Shown in pieces: positions 23,568 to 35,620 of a DNA stretch of 64,000 bases. The notes below the pieces were generated by a model that was given only the letters and a program-made list of their open reading frames with translations, was not told the DNA's origin and made no database searches. The DNA is from Cryptomeria japonica (Eukaryota; Streptophyta; Pinopsida; Cupressales; Cupressaceae), in the NCBI RefSeq assembly GCF_030272615.1, contig NC_081409.1, forward strand, positions 528,980,291 to 529,044,290. The letters are read 5' to 3'. Each line of letters begins with the position of its first letter. Position 1 is the stretch's first letter. The translations under genes were made by a program, and so were the position numbers.

Positions 23568-24560
23568 GGGTGAACTCACAATACTGGTTCCCACTTTTTG
23601 ACCAACTTTGACACTTAGATGAATATATTGAAAAAAACCTTCACTTTCTGACACCTATAACTTTTAAACCGTTAAGAATTTGAAGATGATATAAACTAGT
23701 GATTTTTAACATCTTGTTTGTAGATTCTAAATATATTTTTTACAAATTTGTTTGAATAAAATTTTATTGATTTTTCCATCTCCCTCAAAAGGTAGTTGTT
23801 TACAACAAACAACATTTTTTAACAGTGATGTGTATCCTGAAACGCATAATTTTTTTTCTATAAACGATAAAAACTTAATTCTTTTGAATTTTGGTTTGTA
23901 ACATCAATACCCAGGGCATGCACTTGGTTTGATAGTGATATGTTGAATATTTTTTATTTTATTAAGTTTTGAAGTTCGACTAATTATAATTTGGATATAG
24001 GTGTACGTTTGAACACATAACTTGTTCTATATATATCAAAATTCAATTTTCTTTTCTTTGTTACAAAGAAAACACAATACCTAGTGCATATATATTTTTC
24101 AGAATTTTTTTGAATTAGTTTACTATTTTTCCCAATGCATTGAACAAAGAAGTTCATGTTTGGTGAAAAACCTACATTCATAAGAAATAAAATAAAAATA
24201 TATTAATGAAATTAAATATATTAAAAGTTATACTATTTGGAAAACTTATAATAATGACTAAATACTTTTAAAAAAAAAACTTTTAAATGAATTAATTTGA
24301 CCCCCCAAAAGCTAATGTAAAATTGGTTTTTTATCAACATTTGATAGATGCAAAGGAGACTCCATTGCAAGTTTGATTTAGAAGTAGAGAGGTTCTATCC
24401 AAGAAATTTTGATCTAAGAGCCTTTGATTTAACTCTCTTCAATTAATTACTTCAAATGGGACCTCTTAAAGCTTAAATCATTATATTTTTTTAAAAATGT
24501 ATGATTTCAGCAAAAATCAGGACGCACCAAAAAGTGGGAACTAGCTTTGTGAGTTCACCC
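23568..24560. mobile_element. 993-bp non-autonomous TIR DNA element
   Basis: Terminal inverted repeats of 33 bp at 23568-23600 and 24528-24560 match at 30 of 33 positions; both start GGGTGAACTCACAA and end TTCCCACTTTTTG. Both ends are flanked by TCAC (23564-23567 and 24561-24564), a candidate 4-bp target duplication. The interior is AT-rich with no transposase ORF. Superfamily not assigned. Confidence 0.7.
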
Positions 24561-24564
24561 TCAC

Positions 24565-25852
24565 GCGGCATCTCCCGACACCTTTCCGCTTTGGCAATAG
24601 CCAATGGCGCGCTTTTAATCTTATACTAGGCTAAAAATAACCCTAGAGTTCCACCCTGCTGACAAGTGGTATTTTTTTGCCTTTGTCGTGAGCTTCCCTT
24701 TCTTCCTTTTATGCTTGCTCGCGTTTTGGACACATGGCACATTGGTGAAGCTCTTAGAGCCTTTTTTTTTCACCTTTGAAAACCCCACGGTGTCGATACG
24801 TGGCACTTCCACATGCCTTTGGGAGAATAGGATGTCATGGACTTACTAAAAGTTGTGCCATGCTGACACGTGGTGCGCGCGCTCGTACCTCCTCTCCACT
24901 AGAGGCGACTAATTGGTCACAACTTGGTGGGATCATAGCTTTCCGCTCGGTGCTTGAAATCTGAAACTGCTTACATCATTGGAAAGGTATTCAAAAGATC
25001 TAATTTTAGTCCCTTAACTAGACAGATGACAATTTCGACCCCAAATTTCACTCCGAAGGCCTCCGAAAATGCAAAACATTGAAATAGAGAAAAAATTCTG
25101 AAAATATATGGATTTTTGTTTTTTCTTATCTATAATCGCTCCATCACCTGTGCATGGCTCCAAATCTCTTTCAGATTGATTTCGACATGTTTCTAACAAT
25201 GCCTTGGGTGCAAATCTGCAAAAAACGTAGATATTATCTACAATTACATTAAGATATTTTCTTAAAATAGACCAAGAACTATATTGAAATTATAACATAA
25301 ATATACAAATTTCATCATTATTAAATGATTAAATTTTCTTTGGTAGGTGATAAGAACATTTGATGAACATAGATATATATTATTACAAAGAAGGTGTTCC
25401 TTTATATGAGATTGATGATTTATTTTTTACCATCAACAATCAATAGCACTAGAAAGCATATGCAAGACGATTCAAGTGATTTCATCCATTCATATTTTAC
25501 CAACTTTAATTCATTGTTTTCAAGATCACTTTAAGAAAGGCTTTGTTTCTTTGTTGAATTACCTAGAAGTTACAAGCACATGAAACAAGAAAAGAGTCCA
25601 AGCTGACATCATTTATTTTATTCACCGAAAGATTGTAGTGATTTTTACAGCACCAACGAGAGGGCAAAGCACATTATCGAATTTATTTCAAGAAGTAGTT
25701 TATTTTTTAAAAAATATTATGGACTAAAGTTTACTTTTACATTTTTAGATTTCTTTTAATGATAATTTATTAAATAATAAATATAATATGTAAATAATTT
25801 ATTATATATTCAATTTATTTTTTAATCACTAAGGGGCACTTTTTAAGGTGTC
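24565..25852. other. Unclassified DNA, probably continuation of the block split by the TIR element
   Basis: 24565-25000 is relatively GC-rich with GTGACACGTGG-like G-box patterns; 25200-25850 is AT-rich. No ORF with recognisable domain and no repeat end seen. Confidence 0.35.
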
Positions 25853-26215
25853 GAACAACACTTTTAACTAGAGCTATGAACCAGTGAGGCCACATTTTTG
25901 AGGGACCTCATCCTCAAAGACGTTTGTCAATTCCATCATTATATCTCCTATGCCAACCTAATACTCCATGCTTGTTAAGTGCAAGCGTCTCCTTATCCCT
26001 CCATTGATGTGTGCAACTGTCTCCTTTATATCTCCAATGTCGCACACAAGTGCACGTTCTCCTCCTCCTACACATCCACCTTATATCTCATGCCACCAAC
26101 AACACATCCACAATCATAGCCCACAACTAGCATGAACGCCATGTGAGCTAAGCAGGGATTTGGACCTTGGTTACATCATTAACAATGCAACCACTTAACC
26201 ATCATATTGCAGGAT
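25853..26215 (-). mobile_element. tRNA-derived SINE-like unit
   Basis: On the reverse strand an A-box-like TGGTTAAGTGG (complement of 26191-26201) is followed 24 bases later by a B-box-like GGTCCAAATCC (complement of 26156-26166). This is the internal RNA polymerase III promoter layout of tRNA genes. No complete tRNA cloverleaf is present, so a tRNA-derived SINE is more likely than a tRNA. The body and far end are only approximate. Confidence 0.45.
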
Positions 26216-26287
26216 AAACCCCCAAATATTTTTAAATGTTATATTTATTTTAAAAGTTTACTAATATTATATTAGAATATTTATAAC

Positions 26288-26425
<138 letters not shown>

Positions 26426-26884
26426 TTGTCATATTGTGATGGTGAACAAGGTATAAATTTATATATATTTTTTATTGTAAGAAGAAATAGGGCCTAAATT
26501 TGATGGTCGTACAATATTTTATATGTAAAATACAATTATAATGTTAAGATGAGGTTGTATACATGTTATAAAAAAATATTCAATCATTTTATAAATACAT
26601 TTATAATAAAGTATTAAAAAATTATCTTACAAACAATGTTGATTTTAAAATTTAATTTTAAAGAGTAACAATTACATCTTTTTATTATTATTTATTTAAT
26701 TTTGTATATATTTTTTTGAATGTCTTATTATTTAAATAAATAAAAAGTGATTTAATTTTATATTTTAATTTTATTTATATAATGTAAATTTATTTTTTGA
26801 ATAATATTATAATTATAGTTATTTTATTTATTTCATTCTATAATAGTGAGTGAGTGCAATAATCATCATTGGTATAATTCTAAT

Positions 26885-26886
<2 letters not shown>

Positions 26887-26952
<66 letters not shown>

Positions 26953-27012
26953 ACTCGTCGTGTTTCTCCTTCCCTATCTTTATCTCTATATCTTTCTCAC
27001 TCACACACATAG

Positions 27013-27069
<57 letters not shown>

Positions 27070-27087
27070 TACACACACACACACACC

Positions 27088-27166
<79 letters not shown>
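26887..27166. repeat. Compound (TC)n/(TA)n/(AC)n microsatellites
   Basis: Successive TC, TA, TC, AC, TC and TA runs. Any reading frame through them is an artefact. Confidence 0.95.
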
Positions 27167-27171
<5 letters not shown>

Positions 27172-27910
27172 CTCTCTTCCTCTCTATATATCACTTTCTA
27201 TCTGTATCTCCCTCTTCCCCTCTCTCAACATCTCATTATATCTCTATCACTCTATCTCACAATATATGCATAGATGATTTAAAGCTATCACTTCTCTATT
27301 GATACCTTTATTGATACATTTATTGCACAAACATCATTTGCTAAATGGCTTACCAATTGACCTCATGTACTACACAAATGTTTACAAAAATAGATCAAAA
27401 CTTCTCTTAATTAACCTTCCATAGACCTTTGATATACCTATATCACCCTCTATCTATATCTTTTCCTCTCCTCCATATATTGAGCTCTCTCTCTCTCTCT
27501 CTCTACCTATCTCTCCATCTCTCTTCCCTCTCCTCTCTCCCCCCTCTACCTATTTCTCTCCATCTCTACCCCTATTCCTTCTCTCTCTACTCTATCTATA
27601 TCTCTCCCTCATCTATCTGTCTTTTTTCCTTTCTCTACCTCCCTATCTCTATCTTACCATTCTCTACCTCTCCTCTCTTCCTCCCTCTCCACCTCCCTAC
27701 CCCACTATCTATATTTTTATCTCTACTTCTCTATATTTCTCTTCCATATATAGCCCCCCCCCTCTCTCTCTCTCCTCATATTTATCTTTCCCTTTTTTCA
27801 TCTCTATTTTTTATCTCTCTTTGTCTATGTTTGTATATCCATTTTCTACCTCTCCCTCCCCCACTCTCTGTATAGATTCTTATATTTCCATCTATGTATC
27901 ACTCTATCCA

Positions 27911-27995
<85 letters not shown>
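27167..27995. repeat. Pyrimidine-rich low-complexity DNA with (TC)n and (TA)n
   Basis: C/T-rich on the plus strand throughout, with a long TC run at 27912-27966 and TA run ending at element G. 27330-27425 (CATTTGCTAAATGGC to CTTCCATAG) is homologous to 35248-35340, so the block is duplicated. Confidence 0.8.
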
Positions 27996-28001
<6 letters not shown>

Positions 28002-28862
28002 CATATGGACACTCCAATGAGACATTGTGTGTGATTGAAGGTTTTGTCATTGATGGCAACCTTGCAATCCTATGACATCGACAAAGCATTACTCAGGCAA
28101 CCTTGCAATCCTATGGCACCGACAAGACATTATACCGGCAAAGCATTACTCAAACAAAACAGTGCATCGGCATCAGCAAGATCAATCTACACTGGCACCG
28201 GCACAAAAGATGTACACCGGCACAGAAAAGAACATGTATACTGGCACTGAGGCCGACAGGATTTTTGATATATAATATTTTGTTTATTATTGTAAGTCGA
28301 CTTGGCAAATTGTAAAATGACTCTTCTATATAAAAGAGATCATTGTAGGCATTTGTAGTATATGGATAGGAAGCATAAATAAATTATAAGGCAGACCTAA
28401 TGTGAGAATTGTAGGTCAAGGGTATATGTAAAAAACAGAGGAAGAACCGGTACTGAATCTGGCATTGAAGATGCTATTGTAAAGCAGTACAGAATATTGG
28501 ATTTGTGTAAATCCTCATTGTAAGTCAGTGTGACTTCTTATTGAGTAGTGAACTCTAGGCAGTTGGCCTTCTTGCATGTGCAGCCCCTATTGTAAGTAAT
28601 ATTCTCTTATTGGCCAGCAAGTGAATATTGTGGGTCACAAATCCCACTGAGGTTTTTCCCACACCGGGTTTCCTCGTTAAACATCTTGTGTTATGGTGTT
28701 CTTTTCATGTGGATGTTTTTGATTCTGTTATTTGCATTAATTCTTGCATACCGGTATACTGTTACTTTATGTTCTGCATATTCAGTTTTAAGAAAATTTC
28801 ATTACCGGTCAGATATTGATTCACCCCCCCCCCCCCTCTCAGTATCTGTGGGAACCCTAACA
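27996..28862 (+). repeat. 5' LTR of element G
   Basis: Starts within the TA run (TATTGGCATATGG), ends ACCCTAACA. TATA box TATATAAAAG at 28327-28336; poly-C tract about 28825-28836. It carries two copies of the GCAACCTTGCAATCCTATGG repeat. Confidence 0.88.
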
Positions 28863-28864
28863 AT

Positions 28865-28876
28865 TGGTATCAGAGC
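28865..28876 (+). promoter_or_regulatory. Primer-binding site of element G
   Basis: TGGTATCAGAGC two bases after the LTR end. Confidence 0.9.
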
Positions 28877-28933
28877 CTGGTTCTCTATTTTCAGAAGCCA
28901 AATAGCTTGAGGAAGATCTTGACACCGGTAAAG

Positions 28934-30074
28934 ATGGAAAATCTGATAAAGCAACTTGAAGGAGCTCTTACTGACTATGATGCAGAGAAGTTGAAAAATA
29001 TCAAATTAGAAGATGATTTAAAAGTAGCTCAGGACATTATTCAGGCACTTCAAGAAAATCTTATTGTTACAAGAAACAAGAGAAGAGAACTTTGTGAAAA
29101 ATTGCAAAATGAGAATGATGAAAAGGAATCACTAAATGATATGATAAGCAAATTGAGACAAGAGATCATGACAACAAAAAATGAAATGTAGGATATGACT
29201 ATGAGATTTTGCAAAGAAGAATGAAGAAGAATTGACCAGAAGATTAAGTGATGCAACAAATGAGAACACAAGACTTAGCTATGAAAATGACATGTTGAAG
29301 ACAGATCTGATGCATACTCAGAATGACTCAAATGAACTAACGAGACAAAAAGAGATCTTGGAAAGGGAATTGGAAACTGCAAATCAACACAAAGAAAAAT
29401 TCAAGAAAAGCTCAGAAGAACTTGGTACCTTATTGAAGAATCAAAAACCCAAAGGTGACACTTCTGGAATTGGATTTGAAGTTGGAGAAAGCTCCGGTAC
29501 TGCAAATACCCAGGATCATAGCAAACCGGTAAGACCTTCTAATACTTACAAATTCAATGGAAAATGCTTTAACTGCAATAAATTTGGTCATAGGGCAAAT
29601 GAATGTAGATCTAGGAATTATCAGAACATCAATCCTCCCATCGGTCAATGCACCAAATGCAACAAAATTGGTCATAACTCTGAAAATTGCAGAATGAATG
29701 TAAGATGTTATGTTTGTGGAAGATTTGGTCATTTATCAAATAAATGCAGAACACAAACCGACATAGGTTATGGGAAAGCTATTCAGAAAAATGATGTAAC
29801 TTGTTATGCATGTAACAAGATTGGTCATATTGCTAAATTTTGTAGAAGTAAAGGTACACCGGTAGATAACAGAAGTACTAGCTTGAAAGGTAAAGAAAAG
29901 GTTGAAGAGGTTAAGCAAGAATTTTCAAAGCAATGGATTAGAAAAGGTGATCTAAATATTGGGGTTACTTGTCCACCGGTAGAACCAACAAATGCTTCAC
30001 CGGCGGGACAATATGATGCTCCACCGGTAGGACAGAGCAATGCTCCACCGACAGGATGTTCTTCATCAAATTGA
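28934..30074 (+). pseudogene. Coiled-coil, four-zinc-knuckle gag-like protein of element G
   Basis: ATG 28934 starts a strongly heptad-like, K/E/N-rich coiled coil (MENLIKQLEGALTDYDAEKL). A stop near 29189 and a frameshift near 29215 split it, and it resumes from about 29225. Four CCHC knuckles follow at about 29570-29860: CFNCNKFGHRANEC, CTKCNKIGHNSENC, CYVCGRFGHLSNKC, CYACNKIGHIAKFC. The tail repeats PPVGQ/APPTG. The role is presumably RNA binding and particle assembly. Four knuckles is more than the one usual in copia gag. The capsid domain itself is not evident. Confidence 0.78.
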
Positions 30075-30380
30075 AGAAAATTATCTTAAGGGTTTGGCAA
30101 TCAAATAACACATGTGCTATTATTCCCTCGGTTAGAGAAAAGAAGTTGAAAATCCTTCATTACTGGCAAATAAAGTTAAGTTATTACATTACCGGCAAGC
30201 AATTAATGTGGTAGGTAGCAGAAAAGACTTTATAAAATAAGGTTTTTGGCTCCATTTCATTTCACCATGAATTCAAACTTTCAGAGAGCACGAAGATTTC
30301 CGAGCTAAGGCATTCCGAGCAAAGAGGCAAAGCACTTCAGCAATCAATCCATCCAAAGGCAGAAAAAGGTATTTATCATC

Positions 30381-33300
30381 ATGGCATGCTCCTCTGCACC
30401 TGAATTCATAGCAAACCCTACAGTAGTCGAGGTTATAAAACAACCTACACCTGTGTTTCAGCTAGTTCCCGAGGTAGCTAAGAAAGATGACAACACAGGT
30501 GCTTTTTCCCAAATTCCAAAGGGTGTTGTTTATGCAGAAGACCCTAGAATGTATATTCATTGCAACATAGAGGAATTAGGTGATGAAGAAATTAAAAACG
30601 TGTATAAATCTGTTATATGTGACAATGCCGAAAATGTGAAACCTGAACATAAAATTGTTGAAACCCTAGGATTCACTGAAATCCTCTGCATTCCTGAATT
30701 TCCCAAGGAAGTGGTTAAGATAGTTCTTAGCAGGGTACATGGCTCATTCTTTTGGCTTGACTCAGTGCATAAAATTACAAAGGTAGTTGTGAAAGTAGTA
30801 ACAGGGTTACCTTCCACCGGTACCAGACCCGACAAAACCAAGAAGGTCTCCAATGACTTGGTAACAAACCTAACTGGTGCAACATCCGACAAGAGATCAT
30901 TGAGGGTTAATGATGTGACTGATACAAATGTTAGATTTTGTTAGCATGATTCTAGGTTACAAAGCAACTCATGCTAATAGGCTTAACTCTGTTTCTAGTT
31001 TATGCATAAAGAGTGCTTATGACATGGTTAAGGACAATATGAAAATTGATATCTGTGAATGGTTAAAAGATGAATTAATTGACAATTTAGCAAAAATCAA
31101 GAAGGATAAGAAAGGAACCTTTAGATTTGGAAATTTGCTTGTATGCTTAATGTTACATATAACCAAACAGGCTCCCGGTATAGGCTATAAGGATTTTGGA
31201 TTCGACATACCGGTAGGAAAACAATTGTCTGACTTATTCAACAACATGGGTGAAAATAGAGAAAAGAATATCAATGAGTATTTTCAAGCACTAAAGGTCA
31301 GAATGAATAAAAGAATCAGACTATCACAAGAAATTGTCAACAAATACAAGGATGATATATGCTTTGTGATAAAAAAGGATGAGATCTGGATGGAAGCAGT
31401 CATCCCAAGAACAATCTGGGTTACAGAGATGGGGTATGAAATAGATGACCACATAGTGGAAACTTATGCCAAAGCACTTCTGGAAGCCCCAAATGAACCA
31501 AAGGAAGAAGTATTTGGTAGTGCTGAGACCATCGAAAGCCAAATTCAATCTAAAAAGAGAGTAAAGAAAGTTGAGGCATTTGTGAGGAAAGGAACCAGAC
31601 AAGCAAAAGCCATAAAGGAAGATGTACTAAAGAAAACCAGCATAACAGAAGATGAGTTGGCAGCCCAACAACCTAAAACTCATCTATCACCGGTAGATAC
31701 TTCCTCAGAAGGAGATATGTCAGCAACTTTCAAAAGAGTTGTTAGGAAAAGAGACCCCTCACCGGTATCCACTCCTTCACCTAGAAGGACAAGACAGAAG
31801 CAACAAGCTGTGAGGTCTCTGGTCAAGAAAGCCACACCAAAGAAAAAGCTGACCCCCAAAAAGAAGAAGAAGACAAACACTGACTTGGCCCCTTTTGACA
31901 TATTAATGAATGAGATCACAGAGGAAGGTAAATTGAAAAACATAGGGAAAATCTATGACACCCTATCAAATGATGAGAAAGGACAAGTCGAGGAGAGTGT
32001 TATATTACACATGGACATGTATAAAAAGTTTTTGATGCAAGTCCTAAATGAAATTCCTGATGAACTATATAAAAGACTTGAGGCCAGAAGGCAAGGAATA
32101 ATTGAGTTGGATAAGAAAATAAAAATAGAAAAATTACTTGCAGTATACCCGGTCAACTCACCTAAGGAATTGATGATCTGATAGCTCAGGCCAACCGGAC
32201 AGTTTTTTCCACTGCACACCGGCAAATATCACTAATGGCAGGTAGAGTTACTGAAGTTTCAAAGGAAACAGAAGATGGTTGGGATACATTCTTGGTTGAA
32301 AAAGAAAAACAAGAAGAATATAGGAATCCCACGCCCATTCTGGTATATCAAAAGGACAAAGGGAAAGGTAAAGTTGGTGGACCACCAAGTATCAAAATTA
32401 GAGACAACTTACCCCCACCTCCTTTAAATACTCCACCGGTAAAAACAACAAATGCAGAAGATCAACCGGCAGCTGAGAGCATGGACACAGAGGATAATAA
32501 TCCTAATCCTGAAGTCCTATATACTGTGAATAATGATACTCAGAAAATCAACATAGTGGTAGATAAGGATACCACAGATAAATTTGATAACAAAGAGCAA
32601 CCGGTAGCAGATTCAGAGAAAAAGATGGAATCTGGAACACAATTAGAGAAATCAACAGAGCTAAAGGCTCCAGAACAGATGCCACTGGTAAGAAATGATG
32701 CAGGAAAAATTGTGCTTAAAGAGATGGAGACACAAATAGACCTACCAGAGGTCAATACCAGCATGGTCACTTCCACCGGCACTCAGTTTATTGGGTCACC
32801 ATCAAATGTAACAGAGGTATTGCTCGAATCTATTAAGAAAATAACTGATTATAGCTCACAAGCTTATAAAGCGATAGATGATTCAATTCCAGTTTTGAAA
32901 TCAATAGCTCCCAATTGTAATATAGCCAACAAAGATTCTTTAGGCTAGTTGGATACACTTTGTAAATATATTTCTGGAAATTTTGAGCAAACAAAGGTAG
33001 AAACTATAAAAGAAAATGTAGAAAAAGAGAAACATAAATTCTTTGAGGAAGGAATAAAGAAGTGTAATAGGAAATTTGACACACTTCTACCGGAACTGTG
33101 CAATTTATTGAAAGAGTACAAAACTCTGTATAAAGACACTTGTAAGATAAACTTTTTGACCATGGATGTAGACAAAAAGATGAGCAAGGTACAGGAAAAG
33201 ATCAATAAACTTGCTGATAATTTTGTTAACTCACCTGATACATTATCAGTTTTTGAGGAAAAAATAACAAATTTTGAGGAAGAATTGCTCAAATTAGAAA

Positions 33301-33563
33301 GAGAAAAAGAGAAAATAATAAACAAGGCAAAATTTTTGAGATCTAAACTAAGTCCAAGATTGGACTATTTAGCATCTCTGCGTAAGGAAATCTCAGAGGC
33401 ACTAACACAGGGTAGCAAAACACCGACAAAGCACTTGCAGCATCTCACTGGTACAGTATACAGAACTGAGATAGCAATAAAGGAGAGCAAGAAGTTTATG
33501 GATGGCATAAACTTAATTTTGGGAGATATTCTTCAGATAATAACTACCCAACTACAAGGTTGA
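30381..33563 (+). pseudogene. ORF2 of element G, about 1,060 codons, no pol motifs
   Basis: ATG 30381 opens one ancestral ORF now broken by a one-base insertion near 30940, a one-base loss near 32170 and a TAG at 32946. Removing these would give a continuous frame to 33563. The N-terminal 350 residues look globular (VYAEDPRMYIHCNIEELGD; VVKVVTGLPSTG; FRFGNLLVCLMLHI) and resemble the plant transposon-associated domains found in pol-less elements. A basic K/R-rich stretch follows (31800-31880, TPKKKLTPKKKKK), then a P/T/E-rich linker, then a C-terminal coiled coil (33000-33400). Function unknown; resemblance is by pattern only. Confidence 0.65.
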
Positions 33564-33601
33564 GGTTATGAATTAGTACAACTACAAAATCTACTAACCT
33601 T

Positions 33602-33758
33602 TGTCATTGATGCCAAAGGGGGAGTAGTAGTAGATGAGAAAAATCAAAACACAGGGATCACATGCTCAAGGGGAGCTCTCACATTTTTGGTCTACACATT
33701 TTTGGATATCTTTTTGAAATTTCTCATGAGTGTTGCCATCAATGCCAAAGGGGGAGAT
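33602..33758 (+). promoter_or_regulatory. Duplicated polypurine tract region of element G
   Basis: CATTGATGCCAAAGGGGGAG occurs near 33605-33624 and CATCAATGCCAAAGGGGGAG near 33738-33755; the second abuts the 3' LTR. Upstream extra polypurine tracts are a known Sirevirus trait. GTTGCCATCAATG at 33732-33744 is perfectly complementary to CATTGATGGCAAC at 33811-33823 inside the LTR. Confidence 0.65.
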
Positions 33759-34729
33759 TGTTGGCATATGGACATTCCAATGAGACATTGTGTGTGATTG
33801 AAGGTTTTGTCATTGATGGCAACCTTGCAATCCTATGGCACCGACAAAGCATTACTCAGGCAACCTTGCAATCCTATGGCACCGGCAAAGCATTACTCAG
33901 GCAACCTTGCAATCCTATGGCACCGACAAGACATTATACCGGCAAAGCATTACTTAGGCAACCTTGCAATCCTATGGCACCGGCAAGACATTATACCGGC
34001 AAAGCATTACTCAAACAAAACAGTGCACCGGCATCAGCAAGATCAATCTACATCGGCACCAGCACAGAAGATGTACACCAGCACAGAAAAGAACATGTAT
34101 ACCGACACTGAGGCCGACAGGATTTTTGATATATAATATTTTGTTTATTATTGTAAGCCAACTTGGCAAATTGTAAAATGACTCTTGTATATAAAAGAGA
34201 TCATTGTAGGCATTTGTAGTATATGGATAGGAAGCATAAATAAATTATAAGGCAGACCTAATGTGCGAATTGTAGGTCAAGGGTATATGTAAAGAATAGA
34301 GCAAGAACCGGTACTGAATCTGGCATTGAAGATGCTATTGTAAAGCAGTACAGAATATTAGATTTGTGTAAATCCTCATTGTAAGTCAGTGTGACTTCTT
34401 ATTGAGCAGTGAGCTCTAGGCAGTTGGCCTTCCTGCATGTGCAGGCCCCTATTGTAAGTAATATTCTCTTATTGGCCTGTAAGTGAATATTGTGGGTCGC
34501 AAATCCCACCGAGGTTTTTCCCACACTGGGTTTCCTCATTAAACATCTTGTGTTATGGTGTTCTTTTCATGTGGATGTTTTTTATTCTATTATTTGCATT
34601 TATTCTTGCATACCGATATACTGTTACTTTATGTTCTGCATATTCAGTTTTAAGAAAATTTCATTACCGGTCAGCTACTGATTCACCCCCCCCCCGCCCT
34701 CCCTCTCAGTATCTGTGGGAACCCTAACA
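33759..34729 (+). repeat. 3' LTR of element G
   Basis: Starts TGTTGGCATATGG and ends ACCCTAACA. It is about 100 bp longer than the 5' LTR because it holds four rather than two copies of the internal 41-57 bp repeat (33820-34010). Poly-C tract near 34686-34695. Confidence 0.9.
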
Positions 34730-34879
34730 ATATATATATATATATATATCTTCCTCTAGATATTTGTCCCTTCCTATCTTTCCATCCCTTCTAGCTTTAT
34801 TTGTCCCTCTACCTCTCTCTATCTCTCTATCTCTCCATCTATTCATCTCCTTCTTCCTTTCTTCCTCTATCTTCATAGT

Positions 34880-34945
<66 letters not shown>

Positions 34946-35620
34946 CCTTATATATCTCTCTATCTCTATTTTTATATATCACTTAATATATGTATCTTTT
35001 TCTTTCTATCTCTTCCTTTCTTTATCTCCATATCCATATTCATCTTCTTCTCCATCTCCATCCCAATTCCACCTCTATCTCTATCTTTATCTCCTTAACC
35101 CCCCTCTCTCGCTCTTCCCCCTCTATCTCTCCCCCTCTCACCCTCTCTCCCTATTGCAAACATAACATGAGCTTATGGTAATGAAATCTGAACTTCTCTA
35201 AATCAATGAAATCATCTAGACTTTTTTTTTGGCATAAAAAATATCATTTGCTAAAGGACTACCAATTGACCTTATGTACTACACAGATTTGTGCAAAAAA
35301 TAGACCAAATTTTTTCCTAATTAGCCTTCCACACCTCTTCGGTGTAACCTTGCACACTAAAGTATGATTGCTAGTTATTAAATTGCCTAGCACCCCTTCA
35401 TCGCAATTTTTTTTTTTTAAACCTATGATTAAATTCAAAATTAAAACCCACAAAAATAAATTAAGAAGGAATTAGCTCGATTAAGTAAAACCCACTATCC
35501 ATATGTCAAAAACATAAAAAAAAATTTAAAAAAATTGATGTGTGGTCTGGGCAAGCTTTATCTGTGTTACAAAACAATAAGCAGGTCAAGCTCATCCACG
35601 AGCTTTGCAAATCATTTCAA
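34730..35620. other. Microsatellite/pyrimidine-rich region and probable host-gene 5' flank
   Basis: (TA)n remnant, then C/T-rich DNA with a long TC run at 34882-34942, then 35225-35345, homologous to 27310-27425. 35350-35620 precedes the host gene start and should hold its promoter and 5' UTR; no clear TATA box is seen. Confidence 0.55.

Larger units (their letters stand above)
27996..34729 (+). mobile_element. Non-autonomous LTR element G (gag plus large ORF2, no pol)
   Basis: LTRs 27996-28862 and 33759-34729, primer-binding site at 28865, gag-like ORF with four zinc knuckles, a second region of about 1,060 codons without pol motifs, and a Sirevirus-type polypurine tract. There is no protease, integrase, RT or RNase H. 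It is inserted into a TA repeat, so the target duplication cannot be seen. The 5' LTR start has TA where TG is expected. Its PBS, polypurine tract and LTR ends resemble those of element B, so B-type elements are candidate helpers. Confidence 0.85.

Noticed and set aside
26156-26201. Functional tRNA gene
   Set aside because: No acceptor stem or anticodon arm that folds; only A/B boxes.
35540-35620. Upstream extension of host exon 1
   Set aside because: Starts with GTG and lacks an ATG; the ATG at 35621 begins a transit-like peptide.
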